Below, piece by piece: positions 54,642 through 63,949 of a stretch of DNA of 64,000 nucleotides (position 1 is the first letter of the stretch; every line of letters begins with the position of its first letter). The notes beneath the pieces were generated by a model. It searched no databases and was not told the DNA's origin. It saw nothing but the letters and a program-made list of their open reading frames with translations. Position numbers and translations under genes: made by a program. Source of the stretch: Anaeromonas gelatinilytica (GTDB lineage: Bacteria > Bacillota > Clostridia > Tissierellales > SIT17); contig NZ_WSFU01000015.1 in NCBI RefSeq assembly GCF_016820635.1, positions 1 through 64,000 on the forward strand, in the 5' to 3' direction.

Positions 54642-55289
54642 TTATCTTATTATTTTACCATCTTTTAATGAAAAAAATTCTTCATTCAATTCTATTATAT
54701 TTACATTCCCACTACTTAAATTCATTAATATTTCTTTTAAATTCTTCATATTATTTTTTTCTACCAAAATAATTATATTAACAGCATCATCATATATTAC
54801 ATCATCTATTACATATCCTAACCTATTTAGTTCATTCTCTACTTTTCCATACAATGTATAATTAATTCTTGCTTTTATTCTTTTAAATAATACCTTTTCA
54901 ACAATTAACGCATCATCTAATGCAATTTTAGCTCCTTTTGTATATGCTCTTACTAATCCTCCAGTCCCTAGTTTAGTTCCTCCAAAATACCTAGTTACTA
55001 CGACTACTGCATTTCGTAAATCTGCTTTTTTTATAACCTCTAATACTGGTATGCCAGCTGTACCACTTGGTTCACCATCATCACTATATCTTTGTATATT
55101 ACTATTTTCTCCGAAAACATATGCAGGTACATTATGAGTAGCATCTTTATGCTTTTCTTTAATTTTATCAATAAATTCAACAGCCTCTTCTTCTGATTCT
55201 ATATGTTTTGCATAACCAATAAACTTAGATTTTTTTTCAATAAAATAATCTTCTCCATAATTATGTACTGTATTATATCTATCCTTCAT
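54642..55289 (-). CDS. YigZ/IMPACT family protein
   Basis: A 215-residue protein with the N-terminal IMPACT domain (EKKSKFIGYAKHI, HNVPAYVFGENSNIQRYSDDGEPSGTAGIPVLE and VTRYFGGTKLGTGGLVRAYTKGA in pieces) and a C-terminal ferredoxin-like domain (about 140-205). The family is conserved but biochemically unclear; a link to translation control exists in eukaryotes. GAGGAG precedes the ATG. It stands between the CoA-binding protein and an M20 peptidase, all leftward. Confidence 0.93.
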   Translation of the reverse strand: MKDRYNTVHNYGEDYFIEKKSKFIGYAKHIESEEEAVEFIDKIKEKHKDATHNVPAYVFGENSNIQRYSDDGEPSGTAGIPVLEVIKKADLRNAVVVVTRYFGGTKLGTGGLVRAYTKGAKIALDDALIVEKVLFKRIKARINYTLYGKVENELNRLGYVIDDVIYDDAVNIIILVEKNNMKNLKEILMNLSSGNVNIIELNEEFFSLKDGKIIR

Positions 55290-55411
55290 TCAATCGCTCC
55301 TCATATAATAATAAAATATATTTCTTACTTTATTATATTTTATTTTTTTTAAATATAAAAGAAGCAAAACTTATCCCTTTAATTATTAATATAAATTTTA
55401 ATCTCATCACT

Positions 55412-56575
55412 TTATCTCTTCGTATTTTCAAATTCTTTCTTTACTTCTTCTAATAAATTTTTATTCTCAATAATATCTATAGCTGTTAACACTAAGGCTC
55501 CTATAGCCTTCATAGCCGAATCATAAGCTAATTCAGTATCTGTTGCCTTAGCTAATTCTCTAGTATGACCTGTTATTTCCCTATCAGCTATGCCAAAATA
55601 AGGATGTATAGCAGGACACACATGACTTACATTTCCCATATCTAATGATCCTGTACTCTCTTCAAAAGGTTTTATATATTCTACTCCCATATCCTTTATT
55701 CTTTCATTATAAATCTTAGATAATGCTCTATTAGTTATCATATTATCATAGGATAATTCATAGTTAGTTATTTCTAATTCTGTTCCTGCTGCTAAAGATG
55801 CTCCCTTAGCACAATTTTTGATTTTTTTACTTAATTCTATTAGATATTCCTTTGTAGTAGCTCTTACGTAAAATTGACATATAGCAAGGTCAGGTACTAT
55901 ATTAGCTGCACTTCCTCCTTCTATTATTACCCCATGAACTCTAGCATCAGATCTTATATGTTCTCTTAAAGCATTAATATTATTGAAAGTATTTATAGCA
56001 GCATCTAAAGCATTAATTCCCTTTTCTGGACTTGCTGCAGCATGAGCTGTTTTTCCTCTAAATGTAAATTGAATAGCCTCTAGTGCTAAAGAAGTACCAC
56101 TTTCCTCATGAAAATCTGAAGGATGAGCCATTAGAGCTATATCTACATCATCAAAAGCTCCACCATCTACCATTCTAACCTTTGCTCCACTAGTTTCCTC
56201 TGCAGGAGTACCTATTACTAATACCTTTCCAGAAAGATTATCTAATAGTTTCTTTAAAACTATACCGGAGCCTGTACTTACAGTTCCAAGTAAATTATGC
56301 CCACAACCATGACCTATATCTGGTAAAGCATCATATTCTGCTAAATAAGCTATAGTTGGACCTTCCTTTCCAGAATCATATTCTGCCCTAAAAGCTGTAT
56401 CCATTCCCATATATTTTTCTTCTACATTAAATCCACATTTTTTTAATATATCTATATGCTTTTTACTAGACTTATACTCCTCATATCCTAATTCTGGATT
56501 GTTCAAAATATATCTACTTAAACCTATAAGATCCTCTCTGATTTCAGAAATAATGTCCTCTACTCTATTAATCAT
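55412..56575 (-). CDS. M20-family amidohydrolase/peptidase
   Basis: About 387 residues with an M20D-type layout: a catalytic domain with GHGCGHNLLGT (about 91-101), PAEETSGAKVRM and ALMAHPSDFHEE, and an inserted dimerisation domain (about 185-295) with FRGKTAHAAASPEKG. Metal-binding Cys/His/Glu residues of aminoacylase-like enzymes are visible. Related enzymes remove aminobenzoyl or acyl groups from amino acids; the substrate is unknown. GAGGAAG lies 8-9 bases before the ATG at 56575; a start at 56581 is closer than usual. Confidence 0.9.
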   Translation of the reverse strand: MINRVEDIISEIREDLIGLSRYILNNPELGYEEYKSSKKHIDILKKCGFNVEEKYMGMDTAFRAEYDSGKEGPTIAYLAEYDALPDIGHGCGHNLLGTVSTGSGIVLKKLLDNLSGKVLVIGTPAEETSGAKVRMVDGGAFDDVDIALMAHPSDFHEESGTSLALEAIQFTFRGKTAHAAASPEKGINALDAAINTFNNINALREHIRSDARVHGVIIEGGSAANIVPDLAICQFYVRATTKEYLIELSKKIKNCAKGASLAAGTELEITNYELSYDNMITNRALSKIYNERIKDMGVEYIKPFEESTGSLDMGNVSHVCPAIHPYFGIADREITGHTRELAKATDTELAYDSAMKAIGALVLTAIDIIENKNLLEEVKKEFENTKR

Positions 56576-56666
56576 TTTCATATCTTCCTCTCTACTTTAT
56601 ATCTTTTTATTACCTTCTCTATTCTATTTATCATATAAGCACTAAATATCTATTAAAAATAAACTT

Positions 56667-56698
56667 AACCCCCTGAATCATAAGTTCAGAGGGTGGTT
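56667..56698 (-). terminator. Terminator of the Nudix gene
   Basis: On the minus strand AACCACCCTCTGAA pairs with TTCAGGGGGTT with two one-base bulges and is followed by a T-rich stretch (AAGTTTATTTTT). Confidence 0.75.
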
Positions 56699-56761
56699 AC
56701 ATCTCATAATTCATAGATTAAAAACTTAGGTATACTTCAACTGATTTCCTCTACTGCTTTT

Positions 56762-57193
56762 TTATACTATTGCTAAATCTTCTTTTTTAAGTTTCAAGTA
56801 TTTTTTATAGGATAAATTAACTAAAGACTTATCCTGACTATATGTGATTCTATCTAAAGCTTCTTCTATACCAAAAAATCCTCCGTCTTTAAATTCATTA
56901 TTATTTATATTATATTCTTCACTGTCTGCCTCCATAATAAACCAAATTATTTCATTGCAAACCGGTTTTTGTCTAGATAAAGAATAAAATTCGTAACTAG
57001 TTTCTCCAGCTGTAGAAATAATTTTAAAGCTTAAGCCAGTTTCTTCTTTCACTCTTAGCTTAGCTGTTTCTATAGCTAAATCACCATTACGAATTTTTCC
57101 TTTAGGTAATACCCATTCATTTTTTTCATTTTTAAGAATAAAAACCTTATCATTATAAAAAATTATCCCTCCAGAGCATATTCTTAAGAGCAT
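56762..57193 (-). CDS. Nudix hydrolase
   Basis: A 143-residue protein of the Nudix superfamily. The Nudix box reads GKIRNGDLAIETAKLRVKEETGL (32-54, in pieces), with the metal-binding REVKEE-type pattern kept as RVKEETG. The N-terminus CSGGIIFYNDKVFILKNEKNEWVLPKGK is typical of small housekeeping Nudix enzymes that clean up nucleoside-diphosphate compounds. The actual substrate cannot be told. GGAGG lies 8 bases before the ATG. It is divergent from the DUF3189 gene. Confidence 0.92.
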   Translation of the reverse strand: MLLRICSGGIIFYNDKVFILKNEKNEWVLPKGKIRNGDLAIETAKLRVKEETGLSFKIISTAGETSYEFYSLSRQKPVCNEIIWFIMEADSEEYNINNNEFKDGGFFGIEEALDRITYSQDKSLVNLSYKKYLKLKKEDLAIV

Positions 57194-57330
57194 AGGTAAC
57201 GCCTCCTCTTCTATTATTAATTATATAATACAATAATATGTCTGAAAATTCAATAGATTCATGGAAGTTTTAAAAGTTATAATACACTCTATTATTGGAT
57301 ACTATAAAATTAATAGTAAGGAGGTATTGT

Positions 57331-57786
57331 ATGGATATAATATATCATTGTGTAGGAGGAACACATTCTTCTGTAATAGCTGCATCCATTCATTTGGGAA
57401 TGTTGCCAAATAAAGAAAAACCTAAATTAAAAGAAATAATAAATTTCCCCTTTTTTGATAGATTAAAAAAAGAAGAACAAGGAAAAATAATTCTAAGAGG
57501 CATAGATGAAAAAGGTAATAAAATATATACCATAAGTCGTCAATTTGTCCCTGAACTTGTTATTCCTGCAATTATTGATTCTTATAAAATAGCTGGGGGA
57601 AATTTGAATAACCTAATTTTAGTTAATACTATGTCCTCTGTAAATTTTCTTATGAAAATAGGAGGCTTTAGTTCTAGAAGATTAGGTTTAGTAAGTTTTG
57701 GAAGACCTATTGTTGCTAAGGGAACACTAAAAGCATATGAAGATATTATCAAAATAGTAAAGGATACTAAGTCTAAAATTAATTAG
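57331..57786 (+). CDS. DUF3189 family protein
   Basis: A protein of about 151 residues of the DUF3189 family: it begins MDIIYHCVGGTHSSVIAASIHLG and has LILVNTMSSVNFLMKIGGFSSRR in the C-terminal half (in pieces). AAGGAGG lies 5 bases before the ATG at 57331; an upstream frame to 57295 has no such site. The family is common in clostridia and some spore formers; the function is unknown. Its 3' end overlaps by 8 bases the end of the convergent HEAT-repeat gene. Confidence 0.9.
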   Translation: MDIIYHCVGGTHSSVIAASIHLGMLPNKEKPKLKEIINFPFFDRLKKEEQGKIILRGIDEKGNKIYTISRQFVPELVIPAIIDSYKIAGGNLNNLILVNTMSSVNFLMKIGGFSSRRLGLVSFGRPIVAKGTLKAYEDIIKIVKDTKSKIN

Positions 57787-58420
57787 TATCCTTTATATTC
57801 AATATAGCCTCTTTTGCTGCTCGTCTAACATAATCCTTTTCATACTTATTATATAATATATATTCTAATAAATTTACAGTATTCATATCTCCAATTTTCC
57901 TTACAGATTTTATAGCATATTGTTTTACTTGAGAGTTACTATCATTAAATAAGCTTTCAAAAAGGTTTTTATACTCTTTCTTACCAATCTTACCTAATGC
58001 CGAGCATGCTAATCTACGAAAATTAACATTTTTACTTTTTAATTCCATTTTTAAAAATGGAACTAACTTTTCTTCTTTTAATTCTCCAATTAACCATATC
58101 AATATCATTCTATCTTCAACATTCTTAAATTTAATATATCTTTTATAAATTTCTTCTGCTAATTCTTTTCTTCCTTCTTCAGTTAACCTCTCTAAATATT
58201 CAATTCTTTGCCTTTTATCCATACTTATTATCTTTATTAATCTATCTTCTTTCTTTATATTTGAATATTTTATCTTACCCTCAATAATATGTTTTTCAAT
58301 TTCTTTATATGGAATATTTCTAATTTTAGATATAACTTCAATGCTCTTACCTTCCATATATAATAAATAGCTTATATGAAAACTCTCCATTTTATCTATA
58401 TTATTCCATTTAAAATTCAT
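57779..58420 (-). CDS. HEAT-repeat protein
   Basis: A protein of about 213 residues. The N-terminal part (about 1-90) is helical and unknown. The C-terminal half contains repeated helical pairs of the HEAT type, such as FRRLACSALGKIGKKEYKNL and VKQYAIKSVRKIGDMNTVNLL, with a third ending in RRAAKEAILNI. HEAT repeats bind other proteins; no catalytic motif is seen. AGGTG precedes the ATG at 58420. It lies upstream of a convergent overlap with DUF3189. Confidence 0.85.
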   Translation of the reverse strand: MNFKWNNIDKMESFHISYLLYMEGKSIEVISKIRNIPYKEIEKHIIEGKIKYSNIKKEDRLIKIISMDKRQRIEYLERLTEEGRKELAEEIYKRYIKFKNVEDRMILIWLIGELKEEKLVPFLKMELKSKNVNFRRLACSALGKIGKKEYKNLFESLFNDSNSQVKQYAIKSVRKIGDMNTVNLLEYILYNKYEKDYVRRAAKEAILNIKDTN

Positions 58421-58540
58421 AAATATCACCTAATCTATAGTATATTTCGCATTCACGTTCAAACTCTTTCCTCTAAATTTCTATCCATTAATTAAACTCA
58501 AATCTTTGTTTATTATATTATAACAAATAATTGGAGTTTT

Positions 58541-59188
58541 TTACTCTACTACATTCAAAAATTTATCTTCTGGTACATTTATATAACTTTCCGGTACATC
58601 TCCAACTATTACCGTTTCAGCGATTGGTATAGTTGAAGTTATGCTTACAGTATCAGATGCTAATGGTAAAATTATTCTCACATCTGACTTTATTATTAAA
58701 TAAACTCTATGCATTGTTTGATTTATACCTGCTTCATTAAACTCTGTAGCAAAATCTACAGTTGCTGAACCCTGAGGAATCATTTCCATATTAAGTTTGG
58801 GACCATATTGAGATAAAACTTGACTATTAATTGCATTTCCTAAAGGTATTTTAACCTCATTAATTCCCATCTGTTTTAATTTTTCTTGAACATCCAAAGC
58901 TAGATCAGAAGCTATACTATTCATAAGTATTGTATTTGCTTGCATTGAAGTTAATTTACCATCATTATCATATTTTAAGAATATTAAATCTTTATATTTT
59001 ATATCTTCTCCTATCTTTTCTTTTACTGCATCATTTATAACTTGAGTAGCTACCATTCTTGCCCTTACTTCACTTATAGCTAATATAGTTGGTCTAATAT
59101 TTCTATCAAGTATTCTAAATCCATATATTAAAAATACAATAATAAGTACTATTACTATATATCTTATTTTGAAAGATCTATATTTCAT
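58541..59188 (-). CDS. yunB: Sporulation protein YunB
   Basis: A 215-residue protein with a single N-terminal membrane span (about 9-24) and a soluble domain facing out. YunB signatures are RPTILAISEVRARMVATQVINDAV and MNSIASDLALDVQEKLK (in pieces), MIPQGSATVDFATEFNEAGINQTMHRVYL and the end IPIAETVIVGDVPESYIN. YunB is required for normal spore formation in Bacillus and is mother-cell expressed. GGGAGG precedes the ATG. It is divergent from the penicillin-binding protein gene. Confidence 0.93.
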   Translation of the reverse strand: MKYRSFKIRYIVIVLIIVFLIYGFRILDRNIRPTILAISEVRARMVATQVINDAVKEKIGEDIKYKDLIFLKYDNDGKLTSMQANTILMNSIASDLALDVQEKLKQMGINEVKIPLGNAINSQVLSQYGPKLNMEMIPQGSATVDFATEFNEAGINQTMHRVYLIIKSDVRIILPLASDTVSITSTIPIAETVIVGDVPESYINVPEDKFLNVVE

Positions 59189-59340
59189 ATCTATACCTCC
59201 CTGTATTCTATTATATGTGTAATAAAAACTTAATTTACCTAATATAAAATTTGTTATATAATATATTCTAATGGATATTATTATGATAGTGTATTTAAAT
59301 AAGTGGATTTTAAAAGGATTTTAAAAAAGTTTCGTATTTA

Positions 59341-59349
59341 TGGTATAAT
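59341..59349 (+). promoter_or_regulatory. Extended -10 promoter of the PBP gene
   Basis: TG-G-TATAAT (59341-59349) is an extended -10 box; the -35 region is weak (TTAAAA). Transcription would start about 40 bases before the ATG at 59399, which has AAGGAGG 8 bases upstream. Confidence 0.6.
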
Positions 59350-59398
59350 TAGCTTGAATTTAATAAAATTACCTTCATAAATATAAAGGAGGCTACAA

Positions 59399-62300
59399 AT
59401 GTCGAATGAAAATAGAAAAAATAAAGTCAAAAATAATAAAAAAGCTAAAACAGATAAAAAGAAAAAAAATTTTACTGTATTAAAAGTTTTTTTAATAATA
59501 CTTCTTGTTGGAGTATTTATTGGAGCTGGCACAATTGGTGGAATGGTATATGGAGTAATCAAAGATTCACCAGATATTAATCCCTACCACGATATACAAG
59601 CATTAAGCGAAAATTCAAAAATATACGACCAAAATGGCACTCTAATTGAAGAAATACTTACAGAAGAAAAAAGAACTATGGTAAATCTTAGTGAAATGTC
59701 TCCTGATTTACCGGATGCTTTTGTAACTATTGAGGATGAAAGATTTAGGGAACATTTTGGTATTGATCTAAAAGGTATTGGTAGAGCAATAGTAGTAGAT
59801 ATAAAAACTAGATCTTTAGAAGAAGGAGCAAGTACTATAACACAACAACTAGTAAGAAACTTATATCTTTCTAAAGAAAAAGCATTCACAAGAAAAATTA
59901 GTGAAGCTTATCTAGCTATAAAAATGGAGAAAGAATTGTCCAAAGATGATATTCTTGAAGCATATTTAAATACCGTATATTTAGGTCAAGGAGCTTATGG
60001 AGTTCAAGCTGCTTCGCAAACATATTTTAGTAAAGATGCTAAGGATTTAACATTGGCTGAAGCAACCTTGCTTGCAGGAATAACCCAATCTCCTACAAAC
60101 AATCAATTATATAAAAAATTAGATCCTGAAAATGTAGAAGATGATGCACAGGTTGTTGGTACAGTTGAGGTATTAGGAAAAAGCTATGTAGCTGTTTTTA
60201 ATGATGGAGTTATATCTAGACAGCAAAAAATATTATCAAAAATGAAAGAAAATGGTACTATTACAGAAAGTGAATATAATGAAGCTATAAACCAAGATGT
60301 AGCTTCCCTTATTAATCCTGGTCAAATGAAAAATGAAAATATAAGCACTTCATATTTCACAGACTATGTAAAAGATGTAGTAACTAATGATTTAGTAGAA
60401 AAAGCTGGCTATACTAAAGCGGAAGCTGAAGAAGCTTTATATACAAAAGGACTTAAAATTCATACAACTATAGATATAAATATGCAAAAAAAAGTAGAAA
60501 ATATGTATGCTTCTTTTGAAGATATAATGGCTAATGGTGGATGGAGAGATTTAATAGATACTAATATCCAAAATGGTAATATAGTAGATAACAATGGGAA
60601 AATTGCCTATTATGCAAAAGAAAATCTTCTAGATAATGAAGGTAATATAATAATTCCAAAAGATTCCTATTCTATTGATGAAAATGGCAATTTAACAATA
60701 AAATCATCTAAAATACATTATTCAAATTTAAATGTAGCAGATTATTATACATCTAAAAATGGTACTTTATATACCCATCCTACTTGGTCGCTAAGTATAC
60801 CAGAAGAAAATTGGACTGCTAACTCAGATGATAAAAGTTTTACAATTAACTCAGATTATTTAGAAGAAAATAAAGATCTTTATAAAATTAACGATAATAA
60901 TACACTATTAATTTCAACAGATGCATTCTATAATGATGAAGATGGTGTGATTCAACCTCAATCAGCTATTACAATAATGGACCATCATACAGGTTTTGTA
61001 AAAGCTATAGTTGGTGGTAGAGATTCAAAGGGTCAAAGAATATTTAATAGAGCTACTGATGCAGCTAGACAACCTGGTTCAGCTATTAAACCTTTAGGAG
61101 TATACACTCCTGCCTTAGATAATGGATTCACTGCAGCATCAGTAATTGATGATGTTCCCCATTATGTAAATGGTAAATTATGGCCTAAGAACTTTGTAAG
61201 TGGAGCTTTCTATGGTTTAACACCATTAAGAAAAGCTGTTGAACATTCATATAATGTTTCTGCAGTTAAATTTTTAGAAAAAGTTGGTATAAATACTTCT
61301 ATGGATTATTTAGCAAAATTCGGTATTATTAATACTGAAAATCCATCAAAAGATACTTTCGTAACTGCTAAAGAAGCAACAAATGGAATTTCTGATGAAA
61401 ATTTATCAGCTTTAGCCCTAGGTGGTATGACAAAAGGTATTACACCTTTAACAATGACTGCTGCATATAGTGCTATTGCTAATGATGGAATTTACACTGA
61501 GCCTCTTGTATATACAAAAATTGAAAACAATAGAGGTGAAGTTATAATAGACAATAAAGCTAAACAGAATACAGTAGTAAATCCTCAAGTTGCATACTTA
61601 ATGACAGATATATTAAAAACTGTTGTTAATTCAGGAAGTGGTACTAGAGCTAGAATCTCTGGTATGGATGTAGCAGGTAAAACAGGAACTACCACAGATC
61701 AGGCCGACGCTTGGTTTATAGGTTATACCCCATATTACACTGCTGGTGTATGGATGGGAAATGATAGTCCGGCAATAGAATTATCTAACGGTAGTGCCTT
61801 TTCATCTCATATTTGGGGATATATAATGAAAGAACTCCACAAAGATTTAGATAATGCTAGATTTAATAGACCAGAAGGTCTTGTAACTAGAGAAGTATGT
61901 ATGGACTCCGGGAAATTAGCGACTGAAGCATGTCGCCATGACCCAAGGGGTAGTCGTGTTCATACTGAATTATTTGTAAATGGTACTCAACCTACAGAAA
62001 AATGTGATGTTCATGTTGAAGCAAAAATAGATACATCTACAGGAAAACTAGCTACTGAATATTGTCCAGATAATGTAGTAGAAACAAGAGTATTTATTAA
62101 AAGACCTATACCTTACAATCCAGCTGATAATCATGGAATTAAACCAAGGGATTATGAATATCAATTACCTACAGAAAAATGTGATAAACACAATAAAAAA
62201 ACACTAAAAGATTATTTAGATGATTTATTAGGTGGAGATGATAAAGATAAAGATGATAAAAAAGATAAAAAAGATGAAGATAAAAAAGGTGAAGATAAAG

Positions 62301-62452
62301 ATAATGAAGGAAGCGAAGAAGATAATGATGATATAGATATACCTGAAGAACCTAAAGATCCAACACCTCCACCTCCTGAAGAAGAAGGGGAAGATCCACA
62401 TGAAAAACCTAAAGAACCTGAAGAGCCTAAAAATCCACCTAAAGATCAATAA
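59399..62452 (+). CDS. Class A penicillin-binding protein (PBP1A type)
   Basis: A 1017-residue bifunctional enzyme that polymerises and cross-links peptidoglycan. It has a basic cytosolic N-terminus (1-24), one span (about 25-52), a glycosyltransferase domain with EDERFREHFGID from residue 112 (catalytic Glu), then a transpeptidase domain. The transpeptidase motifs are S561-A-I-K564, S617-Y-N619 and K761-T-G. A segment of about 90 residues (about 380-500) lies between linker and transpeptidase. After the core are two related units (SGKLATEAC...PTEKCD and TGKLATEYC...PTEKCD) and a Lys/Asp- then Pro/Glu-rich tail from about 940. AAGGAGG precedes the ATG. Confidence 0.96.
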   Translation: MSNENRKNKVKNNKKAKTDKKKKNFTVLKVFLIILLVGVFIGAGTIGGMVYGVIKDSPDINPYHDIQALSENSKIYDQNGTLIEEILTEEKRTMVNLSEMSPDLPDAFVTIEDERFREHFGIDLKGIGRAIVVDIKTRSLEEGASTITQQLVRNLYLSKEKAFTRKISEAYLAIKMEKELSKDDILEAYLNTVYLGQGAYGVQAASQTYFSKDAKDLTLAEATLLAGITQSPTNNQLYKKLDPENVEDDAQVVGTVEVLGKSYVAVFNDGVISRQQKILSKMKENGTITESEYNEAINQDVASLINPGQMKNENISTSYFTDYVKDVVTNDLVEKAGYTKAEAEEALYTKGLKIHTTIDINMQKKVENMYASFEDIMANGGWRDLIDTNIQNGNIVDNNGKIAYYAKENLLDNEGNIIIPKDSYSIDENGNLTIKSSKIHYSNLNVADYYTSKNGTLYTHPTWSLSIPEENWTANSDDKSFTINSDYLEENKDLYKINDNNTLLISTDAFYNDEDGVIQPQSAITIMDHHTGFVKAIVGGRDSKGQRIFNRATDAARQPGSAIKPLGVYTPALDNGFTAASVIDDVPHYVNGKLWPKNFVSGAFYGLTPLRKAVEHSYNVSAVKFLEKVGINTSMDYLAKFGIINTENPSKDTFVTAKEATNGISDENLSALALGGMTKGITPLTMTAAYSAIANDGIYTEPLVYTKIENNRGEVIIDNKAKQNTVVNPQVAYLMTDILKTVVNSGSGTRARISGMDVAGKTGTTTDQADAWFIGYTPYYTAGVWMGNDSPAIELSNGSAFSSHIWGYIMKELHKDLDNARFNRPEGLVTREVCMDSGKLATEACRHDPRGSRVHTELFVNGTQPTEKCDVHVEAKIDTSTGKLATEYCPDNVVETRVFIKRPIPYNPADNHGIKPRDYEYQLPTEKCDKHNKKTLKDYLDDLLGGDDKDKDDKKDKKDEDKKGEDKDNEGSEEDNDDIDIPEEPKDPTPPPPEEEGEDPHEKPKEPEEPKNPPKDQ

Positions 62453-62473
62453 TCAAACATTAAAAACTACACA

Positions 62474-62503
62474 AAATAAGGAAGGCATATGCCTTCCTTA
62501 TTT
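62474..62503. terminator. Bidirectional terminator between the PBP gene and spoVAF
   Basis: A perfect 15-bp palindrome, AAATAAGGAAGGCAT / ATGCCTTCCTTATTT, is followed on the plus strand by more T. It overlaps the end of the spoVAF-like gene and separates the convergent genes. Confidence 0.92.
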
Positions 62504-63949
62504 TTTTGAAATTTTATCTTTAGGTTTTAATATTTCTGGTCTTCTCTTCACTTCAGGAATTGGTTTTCTCATTATTACATTAGATAATGCCTTACCATTA
62601 AAAGGCATCAAAGGCCATAGATAATTTATTCCTCCAAAAGATTTAGTCTTGTATAGTATTATAAAGAGTAAAATAAGCCCTATCAAAAGTCCATAAGGAC
62701 CAAGTAATCCTCCACTAATTAACAAAAGTAATCTAAATAATCTTAAAGCTAAAGAAAATTCTATACTTGGAGTAGCAAACATTCCTATTCCCGAAATAGC
62801 TGTATACAATACAGTCTCGGGAATAATCCATCCTACTTGAACCGCAAAATCACTAAGTAATAAAGCTCCTATAATCCCTAATGATGTTGTTAATGCATTT
62901 GGAGTATGTACCGATGCTGTTCTAAGCATATCTAAGCCAATTTCTAGTATTAAAAATTGAACTAATAAGGGTATTTCCCCTATTTCCTTGGGACCAATAA
63001 ATTTTAATGCTTCAGGTAATAGTTCTGTGTTATTAGCTAATACTAACCACAAAGGACTCACTATCAAAGAAAAAAATATAGCTAAAAATCTAACCCATCT
63101 CATATAAGTTCCTATTGTAGGATTTTGATAATAATCTTCTGCATGTTGAGTAAAATGAAACATTGTTACTGGCAATATCATAACACTAGGCGTAGTATCT
63201 ACGATCAATACAATATGGCCTTCTAATAAATGTGCTGCTATCACATCAGGCCTTTCTGTAAATCTAGCTTGTGGAAATGGACTGATACTTTTTCCCAATA
63301 TATATTCTTCTAAACTTTTTTCTGCCATTACTAATGAATCAGTATCTATTTGATCTAATTTATCTTTAATACTTTTTACTAAATCATCATTCGTTAAATC
63401 TTCAATATATCCTATTACTACATCTGTTTTAGATCTCTTTCCCACATTCTTAATCTCAAATCTCAAATTAGGATCTCTTATTCTTCTTCTTATAAGAGCT
63501 GTATTAAATATTATTGTTTCTACAAATCCATCTCTAGAACCTCTAGTTACTCTTTCAAGATCTGGTTCTTCAGGCCCTCTTGCTGGATATTCCCTTGTAT
63601 CTATTATTATTGCCTTATCTAAACCTTCCACAATTAATATTGAAGCCCCAGCAAGTAACATATACTCTATATTTTCAAATTCATCAGATTCTTCACATTC
63701 AATATAAGGAATTTTTTCTGAAATTAATTTTTCCAATGTATTAGGTACAATTTCATCATAATCAACTTTTTGTAATACTTTTAATATAAAAAGCATCATA
63801 TCATCTTTAGCAAATCCATCTATAAAAAATACTGATGCATTTTTACTTCCGATAATTATATCTCTTTTTACTGTATCAAAACTTGTTCCTACACCAATTC
63901 TTTCTGACAAATAATTAATATTCTTTTTATATTTTTTATATAATTTCAT
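62498..63949 (-). CDS. spoVAF: Spore germination protein SpoVAF (GerA family)
   Basis: The 483-residue protein belongs to the GerA-type germinant-receptor A-subunit family. The SpoVAF branch is supported by the short N-terminal region, the core FVETIIFNTALIRRRIRDPNL, and the C-terminal GGINYLWPLMPFNGKAL plus a Pro-rich end. It has a large N-terminal cytosolic region (about 1-260) and five membrane spans (about 275-435). SpoVAF associates with the inner spore membrane and the dipicolinate channel. The upstream partial gene overlaps its start by 4 bases (ATGA), fitting a spoVA operon. GAGAGG lies about 11 bases upstream. Confidence 0.92.
   Translation of the reverse strand: MKLYKKYKKNINYLSERIGVGTSFDTVKRDIIIGSKNASVFFIDGFAKDDMMLFILKVLQKVDYDEIVPNTLEKLISEKIPYIECEESDEFENIEYMLLAGASILIVEGLDKAIIIDTREYPARGPEEPDLERVTRGSRDGFVETIIFNTALIRRRIRDPNLRFEIKNVGKRSKTDVVIGYIEDLTNDDLVKSIKDKLDQIDTDSLVMAEKSLEEYILGKSISPFPQARFTERPDVIAAHLLEGHIVLIVDTTPSVMILPVTMFHFTQHAEDYYQNPTIGTYMRWVRFLAIFFSLIVSPLWLVLANNTELLPEALKFIGPKEIGEIPLLVQFLILEIGLDMLRTASVHTPNALTTSLGIIGALLLSDFAVQVGWIIPETVLYTAISGIGMFATPSIEFSLALRLFRLLLLISGGLLGPYGLLIGLILLFIILYKTKSFGGINYLWPLMPFNGKALSNVIMRKPIPEVKRRPEILKPKDKISKK

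Noticed and set aside
62228-62449. A Phe/Ile-rich frame opposite the end of the PBP gene.
   Set aside because: It arises from the low-complexity Lys/Asp and Pro/Glu codons on the other strand and has no start signal.
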